Shown: one piece after another, positions 15,553-24,911 of the stretch | How positions within the stretch are numbered: position 1 is the stretch's first letter | How the letters are laid out: every line of letters begins with the position of its first letter | Assembly (NCBI GenBank): GCA_023267075.1 | Contig: JAHFNY010000007.1 | Span: 1-32,502, forward strand | DNA: 32,502 nucleotides | Source of the DNA: Candidatus Vogelbacteria bacterium | Lineage (GTDB): Bacteria > Patescibacteriota > Minisyncoccia > Phycocordibacterales > XYD1-FULL-46-19 | Reading direction: 5' to 3' | Notes under the pieces: model-generated | What the model was told of the DNA's origin: nothing | Database searches by the model: none | What the model saw: the letters and a program-made list of their open reading frames with translations, nothing else | Made by a program: the position numbers and the translations under genes

Positions 15553-17196
15553 ATGGCCCGGCATAAATACATCTTTGTTTTGGGTGGGGTGATGTCGGGA
15601 GTCGGCAAAGGGGTAACCACATCTGCTATTGGTAAGATTCTTAAGGCCCGCGGTTTTAACGTCAGTCCACTCAAGATTGATCCGTATCTAAATGTTGACG
15701 CCGGTACCATGAATCCGATTGAGCATGGTGAGGTTTTTGTTTTAGATTCAGGATTAGAATGCGATCAAGACATGGGTAATTATGAGCGCTTCTTAGATCA
15801 ATCAATCCCGCCGGAAAATTATATGACCAATGGGATGGTCTTTAAATATGTGATTGATAAAGAGCGCGCCCTTGGCTACGGCGGCAAGTGCGTGGAGCCC
15901 ACCTATCATATTACGGAAGAAATTTTGCGCCGGATTAACCTCTCTATTCATAAGAGTGATGCCGATATTTCTATTATTGAAATTGGCGGGACAGTGGGTG
16001 AGTATCAAAACGCCATCTTCATTGAAGCGGCGCGGGTGCTCAAACTCAAACATCCCAATGATGTGCTCTTCGTCCTCGTTTCTTACTTGCCGGTGCCCGA
16101 CAAAATTGGGGAGATGAAGACTAAACCCACTCAAGCGGCAGTGCGGACGCTTAACTCTTACGGCGTTCATCCAGACATTGTGATTGCCCGCAGTAATCGG
16201 CCATTAGATAATAGGCGGAAAGAGAAGATTGGCTTCTCCTCCAACATTAATCCCAAGCACATTATCTCGGCCCCCGATGTAGACAGTATTTATGATATTC
16301 CCCTCAACTTTGAGAAAGATGGCTTATCTTCCACCATCCTGCGTTTGTTAAAATTGCGACCCAAGCAAACTGACTTGGAGGATTGGCGGAAGATGGCCGC
16401 GCGAGTGAAGGACGGTGGTCCAGTAGTGAAGATTGGGATCGTGGGGAAATATTTTAAAACGGGCGACTTCGTCCTCTCGGACGTGTACATTTCAGTCATT
16501 GAATCGCTTAAGCATGCGGCGGGAGCGGCGGGGGTTAAATTAAATTTAGAATGGTTGGACGCTGGCGATTATGAGAAAGATAAAAGTAAATTAAAAGAAT
16601 TAAGCGCTTACGATGGTATCCTCGTGCCAGGCGGCTTTGGCGAGCGGGGAGTGGAGGGGAAGATTGCCGCGATTGAGTATGCCCGGGAGAAAGAAATCCC
16701 GTACTTTGGCCTCTGTTACGGCATGCAACTCGCGGTCATTGAATACGCCCGGCACGTGGCCAACTTGAAAGGTGCGCATACGACGGAGGTGAATAAGCAG
16801 ACTAAGTATCCAGTGATTGATATCATGCCCGAGCAAGTAGAGAAAATGTCTAAGGCCGATTACGGCGGGACGATGCGCTTGGGGGCGTACCCGGCCAAGC
16901 TTAAAGGGGAGAGTATTGCCGCCCGGGCCTATGGCGCCACGACCATTAGTGAGCGGCATCGCCATCGCTATGAAGTTAACCCGGAGTATATTGATATTTT
17001 AGAGAAAAACGGCCTCGTTTTCTCCGGCCGCTCGCCCGATGGTGTGTTGATGGAAATTGCCGAGCTCCCGCGCTCGCGTCACCCCTTCTTCCTCGGGACT
17101 CAATTCCATCCGGAATTTAAATCCACCCCGCTCCATCCGCACCCACTTTTCTTCGCCTTTATGAAAGCGGCCAAAGCCCGCGCCGGGAGGAAGTAA
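15553..17196 (+). CDS. pyrG: CTP synthase
   Basis: GVMSGVGKGVTTSAIGKILKARG, KIDPYLNVDAGTMNP, KTKPTQAAVRTL, GLCYGMQLAVIEYAR, HRHRYEVNPEY, QFHPEF. Confidence 0.96.
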   Translation: MARHKYIFVLGGVMSGVGKGVTTSAIGKILKARGFNVSPLKIDPYLNVDAGTMNPIEHGEVFVLDSGLECDQDMGNYERFLDQSIPPENYMTNGMVFKYVIDKERALGYGGKCVEPTYHITEEILRRINLSIHKSDADISIIEIGGTVGEYQNAIFIEAARVLKLKHPNDVLFVLVSYLPVPDKIGEMKTKPTQAAVRTLNSYGVHPDIVIARSNRPLDNRRKEKIGFSSNINPKHIISAPDVDSIYDIPLNFEKDGLSSTILRLLKLRPKQTDLEDWRKMAARVKDGGPVVKIGIVGKYFKTGDFVLSDVYISVIESLKHAAGAAGVKLNLEWLDAGDYEKDKSKLKELSAYDGILVPGGFGERGVEGKIAAIEYAREKEIPYFGLCYGMQLAVIEYARHVANLKGAHTTEVNKQTKYPVIDIMPEQVEKMSKADYGGTMRLGAYPAKLKGESIAARAYGATTISERHRHRYEVNPEYIDILEKNGLVFSGRSPDGVLMEIAELPRSRHPFFLGTQFHPEFKSTPLHPHPLFFAFMKAAKARAGRK

Positions 17197-17209
17197 AATA
17201 ATAATTTCG

Positions 17210-18100
17210 ATGAAACCTATTATTCAAGAGCCAAAGATGTTAGTCAGAATAATGGCCGGGGCCATAATTTTGCTATTGGCGGGTAATATTGGATCTTATC
17301 TCGTTTTATCGGCTCGCATCAGCGCTCTTGCTGGCAGTATGGCCTCCACTACCGATAAGCTCCAACTAGCCATTGACCAGACTCATCAATCGCTCTCCAG
17401 CACCCTCACCGCCCAAGAGCAGAATGTGGGCGCGCTTCAACAACAATTGGGCGGCTTCCAAAGTAAAGTTGGCGACCTCTCGGGGACATTAAATACTCTC
17501 CAGAAGTTGTCGCAGACCGACCCAGAATTGCTCAAGAAGTATTCTAAAGTTTACTTCCTTAACGATAATTACGTTCCATCCCACTTGTTGGAGATCCCGC
17601 CGGCTTATGAGTATAGCGATGCTAAACAACTTTTAATCTACAGTAATGTCCTCCTTCACTTAGAAGCAATGATTGAGGCCGCCTCTTCTACCGGCATTAA
17701 GCTCTATGCCTTCTCGGCCTATCGCTCCTTCGCCGAGCAGAAGGCGCTCAAGGGGGATTATACCGTGGTTTATGGCGCTGGCACGGCCAACTCCTTCTCG
17801 GCTGATCAGGGCTATTCTGAACATCAGCTGGGCACGGCGGTAGATATGATTACCACCGGCTTGGGCGGGGCCTTAGACGGCTTTGATCGCACGCCGGCTT
17901 ATCAGTGGATGCTTAATAATGCCTATAAGTATGGCTTTATCCTCTCGTATCCGAAGAATAATGGCTATTACGTTTTTGAGCCGTGGCACTGGCGCTTTGT
18001 TGGCCTTAAACTCGCCGCCGATCTCCACACCCAAGGCAAAAACTTTTACGATCTTGATCAACGAACGATTGATACGTATTTAGTGAATATCTTTGATTAA
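17210..18100 (+). CDS. VanY-like D-alanyl-D-alanine carboxypeptidase (M15 family), membrane anchored
   Basis: N-terminal TM; SAYRSFAEQKAL, YSEHQLGTAVDM, FEPWHWRFVG. Confidence 0.9.
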   Translation: MKPIIQEPKMLVRIMAGAIILLLAGNIGSYLVLSARISALAGSMASTTDKLQLAIDQTHQSLSSTLTAQEQNVGALQQQLGGFQSKVGDLSGTLNTLQKLSQTDPELLKKYSKVYFLNDNYVPSHLLEIPPAYEYSDAKQLLIYSNVLLHLEAMIEAASSTGIKLYAFSAYRSFAEQKALKGDYTVVYGAGTANSFSADQGYSEHQLGTAVDMITTGLGGALDGFDRTPAYQWMLNNAYKYGFILSYPKNNGYYVFEPWHWRFVGLKLAADLHTQGKNFYDLDQRTIDTYLVNIFD

Positions 18101-18146
18101 GCTATTTTCCCGAGGCTAAGCTTTGGTAGCTGTTTGTTGGTTGTTT

Positions 18147-18641
18147 TCAAAATTTCCAATTTGATCTTGTTGTTTTATGAGACCAAACTATGATTTTTTT
18201 CTCCCCCTCTTTATCACCATCTATTATTTCACCACCATTTTCACTTAGCCATTTTTTACCAAAATCATCTTCTAAATATACTTTGAACTGAAATTCATTG
18301 TTTCCTATTTCATTTATATTAGGGGTGTCGATCCAATAATAAGATGAATTACCAGTTCCAGCGGTTATTATCCTTGGTTTGGTTAGACGTATTTTTTTAT
18401 TTACCATATCAAAACCCCACAAATAAAGATTAATCTTTCCGGTGTTTAGTAGTTCTATTTTTCCAGTTGTTTGACCTGGTATTGCTGCTAATGAAACATA
18501 GTCTTGGAGTTTTTTTAATCTTCTATTAATCAATATTTGCCACAAACCAAAAATAAGAGCGCCTGATGCTGTTGCAATATCGAGCCATATTTTGTGTTCA
18601 CTAAGAAATTTTTCTATTTCTATAATACATTTAATTATCAT
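18147..18641 (-). CDS. Hypothetical membrane-anchored protein (164 aa)
   Basis: Start reassigned to ATG 18641 (MIIKCIIEIEKFLSEHKIWLDIATASGALIFGLWQILINRRLKK); the track's N-terminal 71 aa are the tRNA-Gln read in frame. Confidence 0.7.
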   Translation of the reverse strand: MIIKCIIEIEKFLSEHKIWLDIATASGALIFGLWQILINRRLKKLQDYVSLAAIPGQTTGKIELLNTGKINLYLWGFDMVNKKIRLTKPRIITAGTGNSSYYWIDTPNINEIGNNEFQFKVYLEDDFGKKWLSENGGEIIDGDKEGEKKIIVWSHKTTRSNWKF

Positions 18642-18643
18642 AA

Positions 18644-18714
18644 CTGCCGGGCTTGGATTCGAACCAAGGTGAGTGGATTCAGAGTCCACTATCCTACCGC
18701 TAGATGACCCGGCA
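18644..18714 (-). tRNA. tRNA-Gln (CTG)
   Basis: TGCCGGGTCATCTAGCGGTAGGATAGTGGACTCTGAATCCACTCACCTTGGTTCGAATCCAAGCCCGGCAG; loop CTCTGAA; U1-A72 pair. Confidence 0.92.
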
Positions 18715-18769
18715 ACACTTGTTTTTTTTGCCTTTAAAATCGACTTTACCGTAACATATTTTGGGAGAT

Positions 18770-18815
18770 AAAAAAAGACCCCAGCTAGCCTTGTGTGGGT
18801 CAAGGCTAGCTGGGG
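18770..18815 (-). terminator. Rho-independent terminator of the receiver-like gene
   Basis: Perfect 15-bp stem CCCCAGCTAGCCTTG/CAAGGCTAGCTGGGG with 7-nt loop, T tract on the minus strand. Confidence 0.93.
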
Positions 18816-18850
18816 TGTGCGTGGGGACGCGGGGCGGAGATCGAGTGATT

Positions 18851-19228
18851 TCAAGAAAGTAGACTTTCTATTATCTTTTCTACAATCTTGGATTTTTCCA
18901 CGAAGTCGACTACCCCGGCTTCTTTGTAATCTTTCCGCAGTTGACTACCGGGTTGGCAATAGGCTGAAGTAGAGAAGAAGAGGAATCGCGGGTTTTTCTG
19001 GTTAGAAAATCGACGCACAACCTCGAGGCCCTCACCCCCATTGGGAGTAAACTCATGATTGATGAAGATTTTGGTACCCTTTGATTGGACCCCAATTATT
19101 TTCACCGCTTCTTCCAGGCTGGCACATCTTACGGCTTTGGCGACTTCTTCTGATACGTCTTCCCGTTTCAGTTGGGCATTAATCGTCTCCACAATTTTTT
19201 CTTCGCTGTCTATCACCAAAAAGTCCAT
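18851..19228 (-). CDS. Stand-alone receiver-like (response-regulator fold) protein, probable pseudo-receiver
   Basis: MDFLVIDSEEKIVETI...KIFINHEFTPNGGEGLEVVRRF...FFSTSAY...GVVDFVEKSK; SD GGAAGGAGGTTACAA-ATG; promoter TTGACT-N17-TATAAG. Confidence 0.75.
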   Translation of the reverse strand: MDFLVIDSEEKIVETINAQLKREDVSEEVAKAVRCASLEEAVKIIGVQSKGTKIFINHEFTPNGGEGLEVVRRFSNQKNPRFLFFSTSAYCQPGSQLRKDYKEAGVVDFVEKSKIVEKIIESLLS

Positions 19229-19313
19229 TTGTAACCTCCTTCCGGCTAGGCCGTTTCTGTTCTACTTATACTCTTGCTTTTGGTTAAAGTCAAGGGCATA
19301 CTCATAATGATTT

Positions 19314-19832
19314 ATGAGCAAGATTTTAGGCCCCAAATTTTTTAATCAACCCACTTTAATGGTGGCGAGAGACTTGCTGGGTAAATTTCTGGTGCGGAAA
19401 GTGGGTGGTAAAGAATTAGCCTTAATGATTACCGAAGTGGAGGCCTATGACGGGTTAGAAGATAAAGCCAGTCACGCCTCGCGGGGCCGGACGGCCAGAA
19501 ATTTGCCCATGTTTGGTCCGGCCGGCCGGTGGTATGTTTACTTGGTCTACGGTAATCACTTTATGTTAAATATTGTCACGGGTGATAAAGATTATCCCGC
19601 AGCGGTATTATTGCGCGGGGTGGAAGGAGTAAATGGCCCGGGGCGTTTAACTAAGCAGTTTAGAGTTGCTAAAAGTTTTAATAATAAACCAGCCAATAAA
19701 AAGATTGGCCTGTGGTTAGAAGACCGCGGGGTAAAAATTAAACGGAAAGAAATTAAAACTGGGCCCCGCATTGGCGTGGCTTACGCCGGCCCGAGATGGG
19801 CGAGTAAACCCTATCGCTTTTATTTAAGCTAA
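19314..19832 (+). CDS. mpg: DNA-3-methyladenine glycosylase (AAG/MPG family)
   Basis: VARDLLGKFLVRKVGGKELALMITEVEAYDG..DKASHASRGRTARN..MFGPAGRWYVYLVYGNHFMLNIV..AAVLLRGVE..GPGRLTK. Confidence 0.94.
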   Translation: MSKILGPKFFNQPTLMVARDLLGKFLVRKVGGKELALMITEVEAYDGLEDKASHASRGRTARNLPMFGPAGRWYVYLVYGNHFMLNIVTGDKDYPAAVLLRGVEGVNGPGRLTKQFRVAKSFNNKPANKKIGLWLEDRGVKIKRKEIKTGPRIGVAYAGPRWASKPYRFYLS

Positions 19833-20279
19833 AAGTTGTTCTACCACTTCTTTAACTACACTCCCATCGGCGAGGCCCTTGCACTCTTTCATCACCGCGC
19901 CAACCAAGATACCAATTTTACTTTTATCGGTTACGCCCAATTCTGTAATTTTGGCTTGAGCAATTTTCTTAATCTCCTCCACGCTCATTTGGGCGGGTAA
20001 GTAAGCTTCAATAATCTTCAACTCTGCTTCTTCTTTAGCCGCCAAGTCGTCGCGGCCGCCAGCTTTAAATTGGCTGATGGAGTCTTGGCGTTGTTTACTG
20101 CCGCGTTTAATCACCGCCAAAGCCTCGTCGTCAGTTAATTCATCCGTTGGTTTCTTTCCCTTAGCTACTAGCTCATTGGTAAAAGCGGTGACTAAACCGC
20201 GGACTACCGAGAGGCGGACCTCGTCTTTAGCCTTCATCGCGTCTTTAATCTCATCTTTAATCTTTTGTTGTAATGACAT
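19824..20279 (-). CDS. yqeY: GatB/YqeY domain-containing protein
   Basis: MSLQQKIKDEIKDAMKAKDEVRLSVVRGLVTAFTNE...; start moved from 20297 to 20279 because -10 TACAAT (20288-20293) overlaps the upstream Met. Confidence 0.9.
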   Translation of the reverse strand: MSLQQKIKDEIKDAMKAKDEVRLSVVRGLVTAFTNELVAKGKKPTDELTDDEALAVIKRGSKQRQDSISQFKAGGRDDLAAKEEAELKIIEAYLPAQMSVEEIKKIAQAKITELGVTDKSKIGILVGAVMKECKGLADGSVVKEVVEQLLA

Positions 20280-20303
20280 ATGGAGGTATTGTAGCAAAAA
20301 TCG

Positions 20304-20345
20304 GTAAAAAAAGAAGCGCCGGTTCGCAAGGGGCGAACACGGCGC
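20304..20345 (-). terminator. Rho-independent terminator of the small membrane ORF pair
   Basis: Minus strand GCGCCGTGTTCGC-CCCTT-GCGAACCGGCGC-TTCTTTTTTT. Confidence 0.85.
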
Positions 20346-20357
20346 AGAAATTGGACA

Positions 20358-20480
20358 TTATTCTTCCTCTTTCCCTCGATTTTTCCGGAAGAAGAAGTAC
20401 ATAATGAATAAAAAGAAGATACACACCCCGAAGATAATTCTTAGGAACGTATCAAGGTGAGAAACATGATGGATCTCCAC
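20358..20480 (-). CDS. Putative 40-aa single-pass membrane protein
   Basis: Not in ORF track: SD AAAGGAGGAGAATT-GTG; (M)EIHHVSHLDTFLRIIFGVCIFFLFIMYFFFRKNRGKEEE*; followed by terminator. Confidence 0.6.
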   Translation of the reverse strand: MEIHHVSHLDTFLRIIFGVCIFFLFIMYFFFRKNRGKEEE

Positions 20481-20721
20481 AATTCTCCTCCTTTCTTTCT
20501 CTTTCTTTTCTTTCAAAGAGCGGAGCGATTTGGAACAGGGCCAAAGATAAAATGATGAGCATAATTACCCCAGGGTAGAGGAGTACCAATTTTATTCTTT
20601 CTGGGATTGTTGATTCCTTTATCTCCCCATTTCGATAGTAAAGGTCAGAAAGATATAAATAGCCAAAGAACAAAATAAAAACGCCAATAGCAATGAACCC
20701 TCCGACGATATCATGCTTCAT
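20452..20721 (-). CDS. Hypothetical small membrane protein (two TM helices)
   Basis: SD AAGGAGGTAAAA-ATG; promoter TTGCTT-N17-TATAAA; two hydrophobic segments. Confidence 0.75.
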   Translation of the reverse strand: MKHDIVGGFIAIGVFILFFGYLYLSDLYYRNGEIKESTIPERIKLVLLYPGVIMLIILSLALFQIAPLFERKERERKEENCGDPSCFSP

Positions 20722-20814
20722 TTTTACCTCCTTCGCTTGCTGGTTGTTTTAGAACTTCAGACTGTTTTATATCATATTAAAGCTAAATAAGCAAGCAGTG
20801 CTATAATTTAAGCA

Positions 20815-23751
20815 ATGACTCAAGAAAAGTTCGAGCAGGAATATGCGAAGCTTAACCCGCGGCAGAAGGAGGCAGTGGAGGCGATTGAAGGTCCAGTGAT
20901 GGTGGTGGCGGGCCCTGGTACCGGCAAGACTCAGATTCTCACGCTCCGGATTGCTAACATTTTAAAACAAACCGATACGGCCCCGGCTCAAATTTTAGCT
21001 CTCACTTTTACCGAGTCGGGCGTGGCCAGCATGCGGGGGCGGCTGGCCACGATCATTGGCTCGGCGGCGTATGCGGTGAACATTAATACCTTCCACGGTT
21101 GGTGCAATGAAGTGATTAAGAAATATCCGGAAGACTTCCCACGGATTGTGGGCGCGCGGAGTATTCATGAAGTGGATCAGGTGGAAATTTTAGAAAAATT
21201 AGTAGAAAATTTAGAGTTAAAACTGCTTAAACCATTTGGTGATAAATTCTTATACGTTAAACCACTGAAGCGAGCGATTGAAGAGCTCAAGCGCGAGGGC
21301 TTGGCGCCGGCCGAGTTTAAACAGATTTTAGTTAAAGAAGAAAAAAGGTTTAAGAATTTACCTGATCTGTATTATGAGAAAGGGGCCCATAAAGGCAAGA
21401 TGAAGGGTGACTATCTTAAGCTTAAGCGCGAGCTGGAGAAAAATGAGGAGCTGGCGCGGGTGTATGAAGCGTATGAAGAGAGATTAATGAAAGAGCGTTT
21501 ATATGACTTCAGCGACATGATTATGGAAGTCTTGCAGATTCTTAAAGCTAATCCCGATTTACTCCAGATCTTGCAAGAAGAACATCAATATTTATTAATT
21601 GATGAGCATCAAGATACTAACAATGCCCAGAATAAAATCATTGAACTGTTGGCAAGCTTTCACCTCAACCCCAATCTCTTCGTGGTGGGAGATGAGAAAC
21701 AGGCCATTTACCGCTTTCAGGGCGCCTCACTTGAGAATTTTTTATATTTTAAACAAGTTTACCCAGCGGCTAAGCTAATTACCTTAGAAGATAATTATCG
21801 TTCCCAGCAAACTATTTTAAACGCGGCGGGGAGTTTATTATCCGACCCTTCGGTGGCGCTCAGGGCAAAAGCTAATCATCAAGTTAAACCGATTAAAATT
21901 TACGCGTTTGACCGAGCCGAGGAAGAAGTTTATTGGCTCGCTAGTGAAATTAAGATGAAGATTGAGTCGGGGTTAGAACCGAGCGAGATCGCCGTGCTCT
22001 ATCGCGATAATCGCGACGCTTTCCCGCTGGCGCGGATGTTGGAGAAGCTTGAGGTCCCCTTGATGATTGAATCAGATCAAGATTTACTCGGTCAAGGTGA
22101 CGTGCGGAAGTTGATTATGATCTTAGAAGTGTTGGCGAACTTCGGTGAAGATGCGCCTCTCGCTCAAGTCCTTCACTTGGATTTATTTAACCTAGAGCCA
22201 CTCACAGTGTATAAGCTGATTAAGCAGACTCATGATGAAAGAAAATCGCTCTGGAGCTTGCTTAAGCAAGATCAAGATTTAAATAAAGTCTATGAACAAT
22301 TGAAAGCTTGGCACTCTTGGAGTAAGAATGATGACTTATTAACGGTGTTTGAGAAGTTGGTCCGGAGTAGTGGTATTTTAGAAAGTATTTTAACTTCCCC
22401 GGAGGCGGAGGATCGCTTTGAGGCTATTCGGCGTTTATATGAAGAGGTCGGTAATTTGGTGGAGAGTCATCCGGAGGCAACGCTGGCTGACTTCTTTAAC
22501 TATTTAGCCACGGTTAAGACTCATACCCTGTTTATTAAACGAGCTCGCCTTGGTGGACGGAAGGGGAAAGTGAGGTTAATGACGGCTCATCGGGCCAAGG
22601 GGCTAGAATTTGATGAAGTCTATATCGTTAATGCTTACGATGGTCATTGGGGTGGGAAGCGGCAACATGATTTACTTAAGCTCTTGCCGCAAGTTTACTT
22701 GTCCTCCGAAGCCTTGGCGAAGGAGGAGGGAGATCATAATTCAGATGAGAGGAGATTATTTTATGTGGCTTTAACTAGAGCCAGAAAGGAAGTGGCGATT
22801 AGTTACGCCAAACTAGGGGAGAACGGCCGCGAGCAATTGCCCAGTCAATTTATTACCGAGATAAAAGATGAATTGAAGGAGGAAGGAGAGACAAAAGATT
22901 GGCAAAATAAATATGCTCAAGATAAAGCGATAATTTTTACTCATATAGATAAGATAGGAGAGCATTCCCTTCATGATCAAGACTTTGTCCGAGAGATTTT
23001 CTTGAATCAAGGTTTATCAGTCTCGGCCTTAAACAATTATTTAACTTGCCCGTGGCAATACTTCTACCGTAACTTAATCCGCTTGCCGGAGGCCCAGACT
23101 AAGCATCAACTTTATGGGACGGCGGTCCACGCGGCGCTCGCTGATGCCTTTAGATTAATGAAAGAGCGGGAGATTACTCAAGAGTCACTGTTGGCAAGCT
23201 TCGGTTCTCATTTAGGCAAATTACCCTTAACTAAGCGCGATTATGATGAGGCTTTAGCTAAAGGCAATAGGGCTCTTGCTGGGTGGTGGGAGGCGTGGCA
23301 TACGACCTGGCCGAGTAATGTGCTGACCGAGTTTAGAATTGCCGGCGTGTTATTGACTGATGAGATTAGATTAACTGGCGTTTTAGACAAGCTGGAATTT
23401 ATTGACGGCAGTAATAAAGTGCACGTGGTGGATTATAAAACCGGCCAACCGCGGAAAGATGAAGATTATTACCGGCAACTGGTGTTCTATAAACTCTTAT
23501 TAAACAAGTTTGCCCGAACCGACGAAAGTCGGGGCGGGTATAAAATGGAAGAAGGGGTGATAGATTTTATTGAACCAAATGATACGGGTAGATACAAAAA
23601 AGATAATTTTATTATAGAAGACCAAGAAGTAGAAGAATTAGAAGCCTTAATCAAAAAAGTGGCGGCGGAAATTCTCTCCCTCGCCTTTTGGGACCGTCGT
23701 TGCGACGACAAAAAATGTGAGTACTGTAAACTGCGCGAAGTGATGAATTAA
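20815..23751 (+). CDS. UvrD/PcrA-like DNA helicase fused to PD-(D/E)XK nuclease domain
   Basis: AGPGTGKTQ, LLIDEHQDTNNAQ, VVGDEKQAIYRFQGA, TAHRAKGLEF, LFYVALTRARKE; C-terminal LTGVLDKLEF..VHVVDYKTGQ and CDDKKCEYC. Confidence 0.94.
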   Translation: MTQEKFEQEYAKLNPRQKEAVEAIEGPVMVVAGPGTGKTQILTLRIANILKQTDTAPAQILALTFTESGVASMRGRLATIIGSAAYAVNINTFHGWCNEVIKKYPEDFPRIVGARSIHEVDQVEILEKLVENLELKLLKPFGDKFLYVKPLKRAIEELKREGLAPAEFKQILVKEEKRFKNLPDLYYEKGAHKGKMKGDYLKLKRELEKNEELARVYEAYEERLMKERLYDFSDMIMEVLQILKANPDLLQILQEEHQYLLIDEHQDTNNAQNKIIELLASFHLNPNLFVVGDEKQAIYRFQGASLENFLYFKQVYPAAKLITLEDNYRSQQTILNAAGSLLSDPSVALRAKANHQVKPIKIYAFDRAEEEVYWLASEIKMKIESGLEPSEIAVLYRDNRDAFPLARMLEKLEVPLMIESDQDLLGQGDVRKLIMILEVLANFGEDAPLAQVLHLDLFNLEPLTVYKLIKQTHDERKSLWSLLKQDQDLNKVYEQLKAWHSWSKNDDLLTVFEKLVRSSGILESILTSPEAEDRFEAIRRLYEEVGNLVESHPEATLADFFNYLATVKTHTLFIKRARLGGRKGKVRLMTAHRAKGLEFDEVYIVNAYDGHWGGKRQHDLLKLLPQVYLSSEALAKEEGDHNSDERRLFYVALTRARKEVAISYAKLGENGREQLPSQFITEIKDELKEEGETKDWQNKYAQDKAIIFTHIDKIGEHSLHDQDFVREIFLNQGLSVSALNNYLTCPWQYFYRNLIRLPEAQTKHQLYGTAVHAALADAFRLMKEREITQESLLASFGSHLGKLPLTKRDYDEALAKGNRALAGWWEAWHTTWPSNVLTEFRIAGVLLTDEIRLTGVLDKLEFIDGSNKVHVVDYKTGQPRKDEDYYRQLVFYKLLLNKFARTDESRGGYKMEEGVIDFIEPNDTGRYKKDNFIIEDQEVEELEALIKKVAAEILSLAFWDRRCDDKKCEYCKLREVMN

Positions 23752-24906
23752 TTATTTTGTATCCCGGAGTTTGAGAGCGGGGAAGAGGGCAAGGAGCATT
23801 ACTAGGCCGAGGGCGAGGAAGATGAAGCGGAGGGGTAAGAAAAAGAGGAAGATGGTAGCAAGGAGTGGAGCGATAATGTAAGACAAAGGGACTAAATTAC
23901 GCGACAGGGCGAGGACATCGGCATCAGCGGCGGTAATCTTTTTAAATAAATAAATTTCCTTCATTGCTTCAATACTAGCCGCGCCCACCCGGGTCATAAA
24001 GAGGGTCACCGCCCACACTAGTATTAGGCCACTCGCGATAAAGGAAATAGACATGGTGGCGATGGCGATAATAATAATGGCGCCAATTAAAATCTCTTTC
24101 TCGCCTAAGTAACGATCGGCGATCAAGCCTAGAGGGTAATCCAGGAGAACAAATGGTAAGAGCATCCAGGTGAAGATAATGCCAATCTTGGGCCAGCCTA
24201 AGCCAATTGTTTCATGGAGATAAAGAGGAATGTAGATGACCATAATGGCGTAGAAAATCTGGAGTAAGAAGTCAACGCTAATAATCCGAGCCAGATCACT
24301 ATGCTCCCCTTGCCAGAAGAGAAGCTTAAGGGTGGTAAAGGGGGAGCGACCATCGGCTCTAATTTCCCCGCCGCGGCGATTGATAAGGAGAAGGAGCGGC
24401 AGAGTGGCGAGCGCCGCGGCGGCAAAAACGCGAGAATAAGCATTACCGGTGCCAATTAAAGTGGCGGCGAGAAAGGGGGAGACGAACCAGCCTAAATTAA
24501 CAATCATTAAGAAAGCGCCGCGGATGGAGCCGGTATTCTCATCGCGAGAGGAGTGTTCAAGCTCCAAGTCTACAATAAAGTGGAGGACAATATTACCAAC
24601 GGAGTAAATGATGAAAGCGAGGAGAATAGATGTGGAATCAGGGGTTAAAGCTAAAACCAAAGTGGCGGCAAGAGTAATTATTAAACTTAGACTAATGGTG
24701 AGCCGAGGCCGGCGGGCAAGAGCATGGGGTAAAGCCATTAAGGCGAGGATCGTCGCCAAGGAAGCAATGGTGTAAATAAAGCCCACGGTCCGCTCGCCGG
24801 CCGCGGTGGCCAAATACGAGGAACTAATATAAGCGGGTAGGGCGGCAGTAAGAGATAAACAAAAGCCGGAGAGATAAGCCCGGTAGCGATTAAAAAAGTT
24901 AGGCAT
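23752..24906 (-). CDS. MFS transporter
   Basis: About 12 hydrophobic segments over 384 aa, MFS-like pattern. Confidence 0.85.
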   Translation of the reverse strand: MPNFFNRYRAYLSGFCLSLTAALPAYISSSYLATAAGERTVGFIYTIASLATILALMALPHALARRPRLTISLSLIITLAATLVLALTPDSTSILLAFIIYSVGNIVLHFIVDLELEHSSRDENTGSIRGAFLMIVNLGWFVSPFLAATLIGTGNAYSRVFAAAALATLPLLLLINRRGGEIRADGRSPFTTLKLLFWQGEHSDLARIISVDFLLQIFYAIMVIYIPLYLHETIGLGWPKIGIIFTWMLLPFVLLDYPLGLIADRYLGEKEILIGAIIIIAIATMSISFIASGLILVWAVTLFMTRVGAASIEAMKEIYLFKKITAADADVLALSRNLVPLSYIIAPLLATIFLFFLPLRFIFLALGLVMLLALFPALKLRDTK

Positions 24907-24911
24907 ACTTT

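Noticed and set aside
18642-18854. N-terminal 71 aa of ORF 18147..18854(-)
   Set aside because: The segment VAGSSSGRIVDSESTHLGSNPSPAV is the tRNA-Gln gene (18644-18714) read in frame, and the region upstream includes the terminator at 18770-18815. The start was moved to 18641.
23749-23754. Abutting convergent stops (uvrD-like/MFS) and the 9-nt mpg/yqeY overlap as overlapping-gene novelty
   Set aside because: Common compaction in small genomes; not informative alone.
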